Position numbers and translations under genes: made by a program. The notes below the pieces were generated by a model. The model saw nothing but the letters and a program-made list of their open reading frames with translations, was not told where the DNA came from and made no database searches. A stretch of 64,000 bases of DNA from Sternotherus odoratus (taxonomy: Eukaryota > Chordata > Testudines > Kinosternidae): NCBI GenBank assembly GCA_032164245.1, contig JAVMKO010000003.1, positions 7,512,651 through 7,576,650 on the forward strand, given 5' to 3'. The first letter of the stretch is position 1. Every line of letters starts with the position of its first letter. Of the stretch, positions 1 to 12,253 are shown one piece after another.

Positions 1-423
1 GGTACCCCTAACTCACCCAGCAATATCGTCAATCTATCCAGCTACACACTCAGCCCGGCAGAAGAGTCTGTCCTATCTCGAGGACTCTCATTCTGCCCCA
101 CCACCCCCACAAACATGATACAATTCTGCGGTGATCTGGAAGCCTACTTTCGCCATCTCCGACTCAAGGAATACTTTCAAGACAACATGGAACAGCACAC
201 TAATACACAGACACCATCCCACCAGCAGCACAAGAAGAAGAACTCCACATGGACTCCTCCTGAGGGTCGAAATGACAGTCTGGACCTATACATAGAATGC
301 TTCCGCCGACGTGCACAGGCAGAAATTGTGGAAAAACAACATCGCCTGCCTCACAACCTAAGTCGTGCCTTCCTTGGCAGATGCATGGTTGGCTGTGGAG
401 CCCAATTAGGCTCCTCTAAGTGA
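1..423 (+). mobile_element. Penelope-like retroelement fragment (region N-terminal to the RT core)
   Basis: The frame is open from the first base of the window to the stop at 421-423, so the fragment is cut by the window edge and the methionine at 115 is not a real start. The translation contains stretches typical of Penelope-like element proteins just before the reverse-transcriptase core: LSSYTLSPAEESVLSRGLSF, then an FCGDLEAYFRHLRL-like segment and a STWTPPEGRN segment. Similarity fades near the stop. No catalytic motif is included, so this is a truncated copy. A second copy with RT motifs lies at 54.7-57.5 kb. The family assignment is from recalled motif style, not a search. Confidence 0.7.
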
Positions 424-1640
424 GCTTACCAAGGGTGAGGGAAGGATGGAGGGAGGGTGGAAACCCAGTGTCCAGTCTCCCTGCACCAATGATTTTTTAA
501 TTGTTCCCCCTACTATGAAACAGCTTCAACAGGAGTGATTGAGGGAGCCCTGTCAGGCTGTCCTAAAGCCCAGTGGTCATAGCGTTCACCTGAGAGGTGG
601 AAGATCACCATTAAAATTTTTCTTTCCTCAGCTAGAGGGTGGGACTTGAACCTGGAGTCTTCTTCATCCCCAGCTTCTGTGAATCCCTTTCTCAGGTGTC
701 TGTCTCTCCCCAGTCATTTCAAACCCAGGTTTTGCGAATCATCCGAAAGTTAGGCATGGTGAAGTTCTGTGTCACCACGCCTCAGTCGCATTCTGGATTT
801 AGCTCTTGGTGTTCTCTGTAAAACTGGGTGACATTCTTTGGGTGAAGAGGGTTATTAAATGAAAATTGCAGCTTTGAGTGACCTGAAATGAAAAGCAAAT
901 TTAACACATGCAGTTCTGGCTGGTCACAAAAGGACCAGGAGAAAAGGAGAAAGGTGATGCTGCTGGCATTGCTACACTTTAAAAGAATGTATTTCTCATA
1001 AGTGCCACCGAACTGAACAATCCATTATTTGCCCAGCCCTAGCTCTATACAGAGCCCGCTGAGGTAATACTTAAGCATCCAGTCAGGGAGTTGCTAATGA
1101 TGTTTGATGAAGGGGGATCCACCCCCCTTAGCCTTTAGTAAACCCCATGTCCCAGGCGTGCCTGTGCTGCAGATGGGAGGCACTGGGGCAATCTGCATTG
1201 GTTTCCACATTTAAGCGAAACCACACAACGGAGCCCAGGAGAGGCACCCTGGGCGAACAGACTTATGTCAAGCCGGAATGGGTGGGAACTGTTTCAACCC
1301 TGTCCCTGGCAGCTGTGCTGAATGTATTGTCCGTGCAGCCCCGGGGCTGCCTGTGCAGTGGGCAGAGGGACTGGAGGGTGGGTAGCTGAAGAGCTTGCAA
1401 GGGTGGATCCTCACCCAGACCTAAGAACTGTTTGGTGCTCAAAGCGTCAGGGGCTCTCTGTGTGTGTGTGTTTCCAGTTCAGGCCAAGGGACCTGCTCTG
1501 AAGACAGGATCTAGGCCAGGGGAAGGGGCTGCTGGCCCCCCACTCAAACTCAGAGGGGTTTTTGGCTGGCCTCTCCCAGCACCAAAAGAAAGGGGGAATG
1601 GATGAAGAGAAATCAGGATGCCGAGACTGACAGTCCCCAG
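424..1640. other. No gene recognised
   Basis: I see short ORFs without recognisable domains, no splice-bounded coding exon and no clear repeat boundary. The short ORFs lack any family signature and are treated as chance. Confidence 0.5.
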
Positions 1641-2110
1641 GGCCAATGAGCAAGGTCGGCGACAGGGGGGTACGACGGGTAGAGCTGTACCGGGCCCCGC
1701 ACTTTAGGGGGCCCCCGGTACAGCTCTACCCGTAGTCATCCAGCGCGGCTCTCCTCCGGACGAGCGCGTGTGTCCCCGGCCGGAGCAGTGAGCCCGGCTG
1801 GCGGCAGCGGTGCAGTCCGGGGGAGAAAGCGGGGGGAGAGGGGAGCAGCAAGGGCGGCTCACGCCGCTCCCGGGCTCTCGCTCCCGCTGCGGCCAGCTGT
1901 CAGCGGGGGGGGGGGGACTGGGCTTCCTCCCCCACGCGCTGTCATCTGGGGGGGGCGCTGGCTGGGCTGGGGGGGCCCCAGCCGCTGTCGGCTGGGCTGG
2001 GCTGGGGGGGGGGGCACGGCTGGACTGGGGGGGGGGGGGGCAGCTGCTGTCGGCTGGGCTGGAGGGGGCCCGGCTGGGCTGGGGGGGGCCCAAATTATCA
2101 GAGTAGGGGG
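1641..2110. repeat. GC-rich hairpin and G-tract element
   Basis: A perfect 20-base inverted repeat (1675-1694 with 1714-1733) opens the block. It is followed by a CpG-containing stretch and degenerate GGCTGGGCTGGGGGG-type repeats at about 1940-2090. The right edge has the GGGGGCCCCCAAAT and CCGGCCCTG style ends seen in non-autonomous DNA transposons of turtles. Overlapping proline- and glycine-rich ORFs on both strands are produced by the base composition and are not genes. Confidence 0.45.
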
Positions 2111-3310
2111 CCCCCAAATTTCTGTCACCGGCCCTGCCACTGAGGGGACGCCAACACTCCAGCTCAGCCTGAGGAAGCCAGGAGCCCAAGGTCCCATTCT
2201 CCATGTGAGGGGAGCTGCCTGAGGCGAGCGGGACCGAGCTAAGGGGAGAGCCACAGCCAGCGCTGAGCCAGAGATGGGGGAGCTGGGGCAGTGCAGACCA
2301 GCCAGGCTGCCAGTGACACCGGAGCCGGGCGCGGTGAGCGGCCGGGGAGAGCGAGGGGGACTCTGGACAGGGGTCCGCCCTCAGAGAAGCAGGCTAACTC
2401 GGGGGGGAGGGAATGTGACCGTGACGGGAGGGGCGACGCTGGGGGGAGGGGTCCGGCCAGCTAGAGCCTGAGGGTGTGTGGCCACCGCCAGAGCCGTGTC
2501 TGACCCTCGGTGGCACCACAGCCCGGCCAGGGCCTGGGAGGGAGGCTGGGAGCATGAGGGACAGGCTGCGAACTTCCCTCAGGTGCCACAGGTGCCAGTG
2601 GGGTCTCACAGGCCGAGTCTCTTGCTCTGCTTAACCCTCGTCCGTTTCTCCTTGCAGCTGCCATTTAATGAATTGTGTTCGGTGTGAAGTTAATGGACTG
2701 ATCAGGGGGTCAGGGAAGCGGTCGGTGCGGAGAGAGCACCCTGGAATGGGGCCACCCCTGAGCACACAAGAATCTCTGCTTTCATTTACAAAACAGTCAA
2801 TGTCGAGCCCGTCTTGCTTGAAAATGTGACCCCCCTAAAGGTTCAAAAAATATAAGGCAAATAAAAAGAATCCCCCAGATATGTTTAATATCTCACGATT
2901 TGGGAGGCCAGATGGGTGATGTGTGAATGTATCGGGTCGGCACTATTTGCCATTATGTGGGGGTATGGAAGCACTTATCTTTAGAACCAAGCAAATAATT
3001 CATGGGGAATAATTTAGGCTGTGAATCCATCCAGTTTTCCTCTTCGCAAATTCTCTGTAAGAAGCTTACAGCATATTTAAATCTATCCCTAGTTCAAAAA
3101 TGATCACAGGGTGATTTCAATGAATAATTGTTATTCAGGAATCAGTTTGCTAGTTAAAACTCACAGTGTGTGTCTTGGACACTCAGGTCATGTGATTTGA
3201 CTTCTGTTCCCTGACTGGATGAGCAGAACTCCAAGAAATCTGATTGCTGGTGTGAATGCAGTCCTTTACTTCTTCTGAATTTATTTTCTCGGAATATAAT
3301 GTACTAGAGG

Positions 3311-3478
3311 CAGTGGAGGCAGTGTGTCCTAATGGGTAGAACATTGGCTGGGCAGTCGGGAGACCTCAGTGCAGTCCCAGTTCTGCCACTGACCTGGTGC
3401 ATGAGCCTGCATGAGTCGCCTCTCTGTACCTCAGTTTCCCCATATGTTCAATAGTTGATGAACCCATACTGTCCTTTG
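3311..3478 (+). repeat. CORE-SINE / MIR-like element
   Basis: The segment has the tRNA-related head (GTCCTAATGGGTAGAACATT) followed by the CORE-like body with GGGAGACCTCAGTGCAGTCC and the tail CTCTGTACCTCAGTTTCCCC, the usual order of MIR/CORE-SINE repeats. Confidence 0.65.
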
Positions 3479-3484
3479 AAAGGT

Positions 3485-4640
3485 GCTTTCATAGATTCAA
3501 ACCCCTGAATGCTGTGTACCACAGGCCAGAAAACTTCCCTAAAATAATTCCTAGAGCAGATCTTTTAGAAAAACACCCACTCTTGATTTAAAAGTTGTCA
3601 GTGATGGAGAATCCACCGCAACCTTTGGTAAATTGTCCCAATGATTAATTACACTCACCATTATATATGTATGGCTTATTTCAAGTCTGAATTTGTTTAG
3701 TTTCAACTTCCAGCCTTTGGATCATGGTATACCTTTCTCTGCTAAACTGAAGAGCCCATTATTAAATATTTGTTCCCCACATAGGTACTTACAGACTGTA
3801 ATCAAGTCACACCTTAACCTCCTCTTTGTTTAGCTAAACAGATTGAGCTCTTTGAGTCTGTCACTATAAGGCATGTTTTTGATCCTTTAATCATTCTCAG
3901 AGATCTTCTCTGAACCCTCTGATCCCTGACCATAGAGTTCTCCTTGTGTCCTTTTGCTTCCTAGCTTCTGATTTATATTCATTACTATCAAGCTCTCCTC
4001 TTTTCTATTTGTATGTGTGTGTGCATATCCCCTCTAAGCCATGTCAATGTTTTAAACCAGTACAACCTTCCTGATTGCGGCTTTTGAGGTATCTGGTGAG
4101 CTGTTGTTGAAAGGCTGCCAATTATCAGTCACATTTTTCTGATTAAATTATATCTCCCAGCTGATTTGGCTCATAATTGTTTTCATCTTTATAACATTGG
4201 CCATATTGAAGCACCAAATAGGTATATTATTGATCTGGATTTTATTCTGCTTGATCACATTTATAAGGGGTATGTCATGAGCACTTGTACCTAAACTACC
4301 ATTAATTTTTAATTCTGTGTTCAGCTCCTCTTTATCTGATAAGAAAAGGTCTAATAACAAATTCCCCCGTGTTGGCTGAAGACTTATTGAGCTAGGTAAT
4401 CGTCATCTGTAATGTTTAGAAATTCCAAGGATGTTTTAGTACTGAGAGCATGAGACCTCCTGTATCAAATTGATGTCCCCCATGATCACCCAGCCTTTTT
4501 TCCACTTCACATAATAGATTGGAAATCTTTGAGATCTATAATTGTTTTAGGGCCAATATCCCAGCGAGCTGAATTGCAGCAGTTCACACACAATTTTTTC
4601 ATGTTTGTTTTGTTTCCCCCAGGAAATAAGTTCTGACCAG
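3485..4640 (-). mobile_element. Old CR1/L3-like LINE remnant
   Basis: Read on the minus strand the block runs from 3' UTR-like sequence into decayed ORF2. The open piece at 4148-4360 reads LDLFLSDKEELNTELKINGS followed by a degenerate SxHD segment, matching the end of the CR1-type endonuclease (normally LLxNxEE...GSLGxSDHE). It carries stops and indels and is clearly older than the CR1 copies at 5.5 and 17.8 kb. Confidence 0.65.
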
Positions 4641-5515
4641 CTCTGTAGATTTTCTTTTCAAGCTACCAGGGTGGTGGCAGAATGGGAGTGAGAGGGTTCA
4701 AAATAATTGTGAGAAAAGGTTTTAAGGGTTAACTTAAAAATTGCAGAACTCCCCATCTCACCCCAATTTTGAATCTGAATGTTCCTGCTGTCACCATTTG
4801 GAGTTAGATCTTTGATGCGATTACAAAGGGAAGTTGAATTGTAGTTTGTGAAAAGGCGTGGGACGCTGGTGCAATGGCGGGCATGTAGGGTTACTGCTGC
4901 CCTCTGTGGGATGGAATGTCAGGCATGCATTTGTAAGCATATGGTCATATCGCCCTAGGGTAATTGGACTTCCATAGTAAGACAATATAAATTTTAAGGC
5001 TTCTACTGCTAACAAAGATTTCCATTTAGTTACAGGGGTGGGAGTGGGGCTATGTTTCTGAAGCAAATGTTTCCTACCTTGTTTCTTGTCTGTGATAGGA
5101 AGTCCATGCAGAAAGAGTTTTTTAATTGATCAAATGCATGTAGCCATTGATTCTGTGGATGTGGAGTTACAAAAGTAGTGTACTAACTGGAACCACCAGA
5201 TGGTGCTGTTACACGCAGGTTTTCAAATTCTTATGAGTAGCATGCTCATTCTTTGCAGACATGCTGTAGCGCCATTAGTGTTATAAGTAAGTTCTTTTGG
5301 GGCAAACAGCCAGGGTAGTTTGCTCTCTGCCTTAATTTCTCTCACTAGAGTCAATTCTCAATTCTCAAACATGCATTGGTGTTTGGGCTCAGAATCCTGA
5401 AGTCAGGGTTTACCTGCATGTTGTTTGACGAGAACATCACAAGGCATAGCTGCTGATGGACATGAGCGATGGATGACATGACCAGCGCATGTGTGGTGCA
5501 GGCAGGCACAGTCAA
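4641..5515. other. No gene recognised
   Basis: Sequence without recognised domains, splice-bounded exons or a clear repeat family. Confidence 0.5.
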
Positions 5516-7890
5516 CATAGAATCACAGAATATCAGGGTTGGAAGGGACCTCAGGAGGTCATCTAGTCCAACCCCCTGCTCAAAGCAGGACCAATCCCCA
5601 ACTAAGTCATCCCAGCCAGGGCTTTGTCAAGCCTGACTTTAGAAACCTCTAAGGAAGGAGATTCCACAACCTCCATAGGTAACCCATTCCAGTGTTTCAT
5701 CACCCTCCTAGTTAAAAAGTTTTTCCTAATATCCAATCTAAATCTCCCCCACTGCAACTTGAGACCATTACTCCTTGTTCTCTCATCTGGTTCCTCTGAG
5801 AACAGCTGAGCTCCATCCTTTTTGGAACCCCCTTTCAGGTAGTGGAAAGCAGCTATTAAATCCCGCCTCATTCTTCTCTTTTGCAGACTAAACAACCCCA
5901 ATTCCCTCAGCCTCTCCTCATAAGTCATTTGCTCCAACCCCCAATCATTTTTTGTTGCCCTCCATTGGACTCTTTCCAATTTTTCCATGTCCTTGTTGTA
6001 GTGTGGGGCCCAAAATTGGACACACTACTCCAGATGAGGCCTCACCAACGCCGAATGGAGGGGAATGATCATAGCCCTTGGTCTGCTGCAATGCCTGTAC
6101 TTATACAACCCAAAATGTCATTAGCCTTCTTGGCAATAAGGGCACACTGTTGACTCATATCCAGCTCCTCATCTACTGTAACCCCTAGGTCCTTTTCTGC
6201 AGCCATTCGGTCCCTAGTCTGTAGCAGTGCATGGGATTGTTCCGTCCTAAGTGCAGGACTCTGCACTTGTCCTTGTTAAACCTCATCAGATTTCTTTTGG
6301 CCCAATCCTCTAATTTGTCTAGGTCCCTCCCCTCCAGCCTATCTACCACTCCTCCCAGTTCAGTGTTATCTGCAAACTTGCTGAGGGTGCAGTCCACACC
6401 AACCTCCAGATCATTAATGAAGATATTGAACAAAACTGGCCCCAGGACTGACCCTTGGGGCACTCCACTTGATACCGGCTGCCAATTAGACATGGAACCA
6501 TTGATCACTACCTGTTGAGCCTAATGATTTAGTCAGCTTTCTATCCACCTTATAGTCCATTCATCAAATCCATACTTATTTAACTTGCTGGCAAGAATAC
6601 TGTGGGAGACTGTATCAAAAGCAGGAATAACACATCCACTGCTTTCCCCTCATCCACAGAGCCAGTTATCTCATCATAGAAGGCAATTAGGGTAGTCAGG
6701 CATGAAAGGCAATTAGGTTAGTCAGGCATGACTTGCCCTTGGTGAATCCATGCTGACTGTTCCTGATCACTTTCCTCTCCTTTAAGTGCTTCAGAATTGA
6801 TTCCTTGAGGACCTGCTCCATGATTTTTCATGGCCTGAGGTGAGGCTGACTGCCCTGTAGTTCCCCGCATCCTCCTTCTTTCCTTTTTTTAAAGATGGGC
6901 ACTACATTCGCTTTTTTCCAGTCATCCAGAACTTCCCCCGATCACCATGAGTTTTCAAATATAATGACCAATGGCTCTGGAGTCACATCGGCCATCTCCT
7001 TTAGCACCCTCGGATGCAGCGCATCAGGCCCAATGGACTTGTGCTTGTCCAGCTTTTCTAAATAATCCTGAACCACTTCTTTCTCCACAGAGGGCTAGTA
7101 ACCACCAGCCCACACTGTGCTGTGAAGTGCACTAGTCTGGGATCTTTTCTTTGAAGACAGAGGCAAAAAAAGCATTGAGTACATTAGTTTCTGCATATCC
7201 TCCGTCACTAGGTTGCCTCCCTCATTCAGCAAGGGGCCCACACTTTCCTTGACTTTCTTCTTGCTGCTAACATACCTGAAGAAACCCTTCTTGTTACTCC
7301 TAACATCTCTTGCTAGCTGCAACTCCAAGTGTGAGTTGCCCTTTCTAATTTCACTCCTGCATGCCTGAATAATATTTTTATACTCCTCCCTGGTCCTTTG
7401 TCCACACTTCCACTTCTTGTAAGCTTCTTTTTTGAGTTTAAGATCAGCTAGGATTTCACTGGTAAGCCAAGCTGGTCGCCTGCCATATTTATTGTTCTTT
7501 CTACACATCAGGATGGTTTGTTCCTGCAACCTCAATAAGGATTCTTTAACATACAGCCAACTCTCCTAGACTCCTTTCCTCTTCATGTTATTCTCCCAGG
7601 GGATCCTGCCCATCAATTCCCTGAGGGAGTCAGAGTCTACTTTTCTGAAGTCCAGGATCTGTATTCTGCTGGGCTCCTTTCTTCCTTGTGTCAGGATCCT
7701 GAACTCGACCATCTCATGGTCACTGCCTCCCAGGGTCCCATCCACTTTTGCTTCCCCTCCTATTTCTTCCCTATTTGTGAGCAGCAGGTCAAGAAGAGCT
7801 CTTCCCCTAGCTGGGGGAAGTACTTGCACCAGGAAATTGTCCCCTACACTTTCCAGAAACTCCCAATTTTTTTTAAAAAAGGTGCTAAAC
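5516..7890 (-). mobile_element. CR1 LINE, 5'-truncated (endonuclease end, RT, 3' tail)
   Basis: The left edge has the diagnostic CR1 3' end in reverse (CATAGAATCACAGAATAT, then GGAAGGGACCTCAGGAGGTC). Minus-strand ORFs follow in CR1 order: endonuclease C-terminus with LLDLLLTNREE and GSDHE (7566-7829), linker (7095-7535), RT palm/thumb with [20 protein letters not shown] and a FADNT-type catalytic box (6185-6508; the functional form is FADDT), then the C-terminal domain (5602-5988). Frameshifts split the frame, so it is inactive. Confidence 0.92.
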
Positions 7891-7912
7891 TGTTCTGCCA
7901 GTTAAGCCAGCC

Positions 7913-8003
7913 CCAGAGAGCTAAGCTAAGAGAGCTAAGCTAAGCTAAGAGCTAAGCTAAGAGCTAAGAGCTAAGCTAAGCTAAGAGAGCTAAGCTAAGA
8001 GAG
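7913..8003. repeat. (AGCTAAG)-type tandem repeat at the left edge of the inverted-duplication arm
   Basis: Irregular reiterations of AGCTAAG, with AGAG interruptions, fill about 90 bases and end exactly where similarity to the right arm begins (8000 or so). The AGCT core is self-complementary, so the tract can form foldback structures. Confidence 0.8.
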
Positions 8004-8223
8004 AGGGGAGACTCCCCAGCTGCAGAGAGCGGGGGACGCCAGCAGGGAGTAGAACAGGGTAGCTGCAGAGGTAGGAGGCAGGGACTGGAATTTGCAATAC
8101 CTGAATTTGCACCCTGTTAAGTAAAGCCAGTCCCCCGATGTGTAGTCACCACCCTCCGATTTGCCACTCATTGCGGTACCCACGTTGCACCATGAGAAGG
8201 TTAGAGTGGATGGCAAAGGCGCC

Positions 8224-8814
8224 TGTTGTGAGGTACTTTGGAGATTGCGAGACAAGGCACACACACGTGGTTAAGTAAATAAAGTAGGTGAGTTTATTGG
8301 AAGGTCCCGGTCCTGGGGCTGAGGGGGCTTATCAGATCAGCGCGACCGCAGAAGGAGTACCCGACCTCTTCGGAGCCGTAGGCCGGGGAAAAGAGTAAGG
8401 AAAGCCCCAAGGATAGCCCACAGGAGTGGGCTTAAGTACACTCACACATTTACATCTCATACATACTCATGTCTCATTTGCAAGCAACAATTGATTGGTT
8501 ACACTCAATGACTACGTACTTCTACCTTAGTTTCCCCAATTAGTTCCCCATGCGTTTGCTCTCACACAGACAGGGTAAACAGCTAGGAATTTGCTTTCAA
8601 GCACATACAGATAGCAAAGCGGGACAGAGAGCAGGAGGGAGACAAAACAAGGCAGTAGCAGGACTGTGTACTGAGTTCATCCTCTCAAGAGATAACGAGC
8701 TACCGTTCCCTTGAGAGGGCGGTTTATGGCCTAGTGGCCTTTCCAGGAGGGGGGCCGAGGGAGCGACTCCTACTCCTAGGCCTTGCACCGTCACAATGTC
8801 TTGCGTGTTCTACA
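8224..8814 (-). mobile_element. Solo LTR of an endogenous retrovirus-like element
   Basis: The 591-base segment begins TGTTGTGAGG and ends TTCTACA (TG...CA termini). It is flanked on both sides by GCGCC (8219-8223 and 8815-8819), a five-base target duplication. The right arm of the inverted duplication (around 32105) shows the uninterrupted site with a single GCGCC, proving the boundaries and that insertion followed the duplication. A minus-strand AATAAA near 8292 in the U5-proximal third suggests minus orientation. No internal retroviral genes remain. Confidence 0.88.
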
Positions 8815-10619
8815 GCGCCGATTCTGCTGGCAGCCGTTTCCTGTACCGCAGAGTGCTGCACTGTAATGGCTGAAGGGCAAATAGTAAAACTACACCAATC
8901 CCCCTCCAGTCTCACTGCCAAGACATTCAGAGCTGCCTAATGACCCTGGGTGCCTCCAGTCTAGGAGGCCTGGCTTCTGGGGCCTTGAAGAGGGGCACGT
9001 TGATGACTCTGCGCTCCTGCAATCTTTGTGGCTGTCCTGTCTGTCTGCAACTTTTGTGGCTGTTTTCCTTCTGTTTCTGTCCTTAGTTTACTTCTGACAC
9101 CATGTCATGTTCTCCTGTGTCACATCTGGACTGGTCACCAGCTTGCTTGTACACCCCGGACGTGTTCATCATGAGATCCTTCAATGCTCTGCCAAAGGTT
9201 CGTTTAAATATGGTATATTACACACAACGCCTCCTAGTGGCTCAACAGTATAGTACAGATCAGCTTTCCTTTACAGCCGGGGTCTGCAGCCTTCAGCACC
9301 TCACCCATCAGGGTAATCACCTGGCGGACCAAGAGACATTTTATTTATGTTGACCATCCACAGGCAGTGCCCCCCCGCACAGCTCCCAGTGCCTGCGGTT
9401 CACGGGAAGAAGCAACCAGAATGCGAACGAAGGGGTGGAAGCACCCAAAATGCAGGACAAATCTCAGCTGACAACTGACCCCCGAGTCCCGGCTGCTGGC
9501 ACAGCAGGGCTCAGGCAAGCAGGCTGCCTGCATGCCGTGGCTAGTGGCTCCACGCTGCTCAAAGAAGTGGAGACCCGCTGCCCCCTCCTCCCTCCTCCCT
9601 CTGCGCTGCGCTGCTCCCAGAAGCAGAGACTGGCTGCCCCTCTCCTCCCTCCTCCATCCGCGCGGCGCTGCTCCCAGAAGTGGACGGCATGTCCCTGTGG
9701 CCCCGGGTGGATGGGTGTCTCTGTGCACTGCCCCAACCGCCGACTCCACAGCTCTCATTGGCCGGGAACTCTCATTGGTCTCAGCTCTCGTGGCTACTAA
9801 TTAGGTGCCTGGACCCTGGAGAAGATGCACTTGTAAGGTGAGGTGGTGGCTATGGGGAGAATAGGTGTTAGGTGGGAGGCAGCAGTGGGGTGAGAAGAGG
9901 AGTTGAGGGGACTTTGGGACATGCCGGGCTGCAGTGGCCAGAGAAAGAGGCGACTTTCCCCAGCTCCAGGGCTGTGTCTGCCAGGGAGGGCTGGCCCTCC
10001 TTCCCAGACTCAGCTCTGTGGCTGCTGTGGCAGGGGAGAGACACCCCTCCCTCCATCCCAGACCCAGCTCAGGGGCTGCAGAGAGGAAGCATGGGCACAT
10101 CCATTACTTTTGAAAGGTAAGACTAGTGATATAAAAATAGGAGTTGTGTGCATTTGTTTGTAGAACAAAAAAATGTTTCTTATTAAGGGGATCTTTTTCT
10201 ATAGCACTTTTATCCAAAGGGCTTTCCAAAACGATACAAACAACATTTGGAAAGATCATGGAGTGGTCCGCCGAGACCCTCAGCAATTTTCACGTGGTTT
10301 GCGGGGGAAAAAAATTGAGAACCACTGATCCTGCGCATTCAGTAGTTGTTGTAAACAGAAACAAAATCCCCTCTTGTGTTTGGCTGAAAAGACTCATGTA
10401 ATAAGCTGGAATTTTCTACTGTCTGCTTCCTCAGAGGAAAACAAGACTAAACTCTAGAACATCTTGTCATCGATGTTAAAAGATAAATCCTGTTTGCTGA
10501 CTCTCACCTGCAACCAATCAGGATTTATTGTTTTACATATACAGTATGTAACCAACCATTCCGCACATGGCTGTCACAGGTCCAGCTGGGCTCTCTGTGT
10601 GAATGCATTTTTTTAATTA

Positions 10620-11033
10620 CAGTAGACTCTTGATTATCCAGGATGAAAGGGAAAAAATAATTCTGGTTAATAAAATCCTGGATAATCACCATCCATAGGA
10701 AGTATGGGGAGTGGGGGTTGATTCACCAGCCATGCTGTGCCAGAGGGAAGGAGTGTTGGTTCACTGTCTGCCCTGCACCCTGGTGGGGTTTTTTGTGTGT
10801 GCTTGGGGTGGCAGCAAAGCCAGAGCTGGCCCTGCGAGTTGTGCATATTTTTTTTTTGACATCCGGGTTAATCCACAGCCTGGATAATCGACAGTCTCTC
10901 TGCCCATCACCCCCCAGCAGGGGGATAGGCCACCAACTGGTGTTGGTGTTTCAGTAGCAATTGGCTCCCTTACCGGGGGGGAGTTGCTAGCCCCACATCC
11001 ACATTAAGCCTACAGCACCTGGTATTCCACGGA

Positions 11034-11070
<37 letters not shown>

Positions 11071-11129
11071 TTAGCTTCCGAGATCAGACATGTTCAGGGT
11101 GGTTTAGCCATATAATCAAGAGTCTACTG
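10620..11129. mobile_element. Tigger/pogo-like non-autonomous element (left-arm copy)
   Basis: Termini are CAGTAGACTCTTGATTATCC and its reverse complement ending in GAGTCTACTG, flanked by TA on each side, the target signature of the Tc1/mariner-pogo superfamily. Internal sequence carries repeated GGATAATC motifs and, near one end, a 5S-rRNA-derived piece (11007-11111). The corresponding right-arm copy is 29805-30299 and a copy lacking the 5S piece is 47588-47882. Confidence 0.85.
11007..11111 (-). pseudogene. 5S rRNA-derived sequence (left arm)
   Basis: Read on the minus strand it matches vertebrate 5S rRNA from the ACCACCCTGAA region through GGAAGCTAAGCAGGGTTGGG, TAGTACTTGGATGGGAGACC and GGTGCTGTAGGCTT. 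It lacks an intact 5' end and has several substitutions, so it is a retro-derived copy and not a functional 5S gene. It sits inside a Tigger-like element. Confidence 0.85.
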
Positions 11130-11232
11130 TATTATTATTAAGGAAACTTTTTAATTAAAAAAGAAGAAAAGGGGAGGTTTTGGTGGCTGTTGGACATCTC
11201 GAAATGAGATGCCTCTGGTACGGCATCGCCTC

Positions 11233-12253
11233 CTAATCCTGGCAGCATAACATGGTGTGGTGGTAGCAGGTGCCGATCTACTTTTCACCATCCTCGCAGT
11301 CATCATACCGGCACGTCCCACCTCTCTGTAGGTCTTGGCTGATATCTCGAGTCATGCACTGGCCACTTGCTATGCAAAGAAAAAGGGTTGTGTTTGCAGG
11401 TGCAAATGCAGGCTGATATCAACTGTGACGTCAGGTCAAAGGACAAGAGGAAATGGCCCATTGGTGGTGGAGAAAGTCTTAATCAGACATATGATAGTGA
11501 AATTCACAGGGAGGGAAGATCTAACAGCCCAATCCAATGCCCCTTGAATTCTTCCCATTGATTTCAAGAGGCTTTGGAGAGACAGTAACCACAAATCAGA
11601 GAAACAACATCACGCTGACTGTTCAGATCCAAATAAGCATCTGAATAGAGGAGACTGAAACCTCCAGAGACAAGATTCACCCAGCAGATAGGGCTCTAGC
11701 GTAGGAGTCAGAAGACCCTGGGCCCTGAACTTAACAGGAGTGCTCATATATCTGAATATTTTCCCTAACTTTTTGGGAACCTCAGACCCTAATCCAGACT
11801 TCCCAAATGGACAGACCCATCTCTGGTCAGTCATAGATTGATTTTAAGTGAGTTCCTGCACTGCCTTCTCCAAAGCTTTTGGGAGGCAATTGTGACTCTT
11901 GGTTCAAACCATGCAACACTGAGTGATTATCACTCAAACCCAGAGTGAGCACTGAGGGTGAATCCTGCCTCCATTGAAGTTAATGATTTTGTAATTGACT
12001 TCAATGGGGCCAGGATTTCACCCACTGAGTGATTCACTTTAATTCTCCATTGCAATCTTAAATTCAAAGTGAAAATCAGGGAGACCAAACTCCTGCAAAG
12101 CTAACCCTCGTTCCCCCGCTACCTTAACCCCCCAGTTGAACCATCTGGGAACCAACACAATCAAGTTTGGCACGGCTCCAATATTTACATCTTACCTGAA
12201 GTGGCTAGGGAGATCCCTAAGAGAACAACAAGCAGAAGGTAGAGAATCCTCAT
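11233..12253 (-). pseudogene. Beta-defensin pseudogene (inverted duplicate of the gene at 28655-29682)
   Basis: Exon 1 (12196-12253) encodes the intact signal peptide MRILYLLLVVLLGISLATS and ends at a GTAAG donor. Exon 2 (11233-11369) keeps the same 137-base length as the intact paralogue and a TAG acceptor. It is disabled three ways. The codons for HC at the first defensin cysteine have become QD through three adjacent substitutions. A TAG stop at 11278-11280 falls between the third and fourth cysteines, replacing the Q codon that follows EE in the intact gene. A deletion of about 20 bases near 11155 removes the AATAAA signal present in the right arm. An extra cysteine replaces R after SGQ. 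The splice sites remain usable, so decay is recent. Confidence 0.9.

Noticed and set aside
11335..11547. Plus-strand cysteine-rich ORF (CVCRCKCR)
   Set aside because: It is the antisense of the defensin pseudogene's exon 2 and adjoining intron. The cysteines do not follow a defensin pattern and no signal peptide is present.
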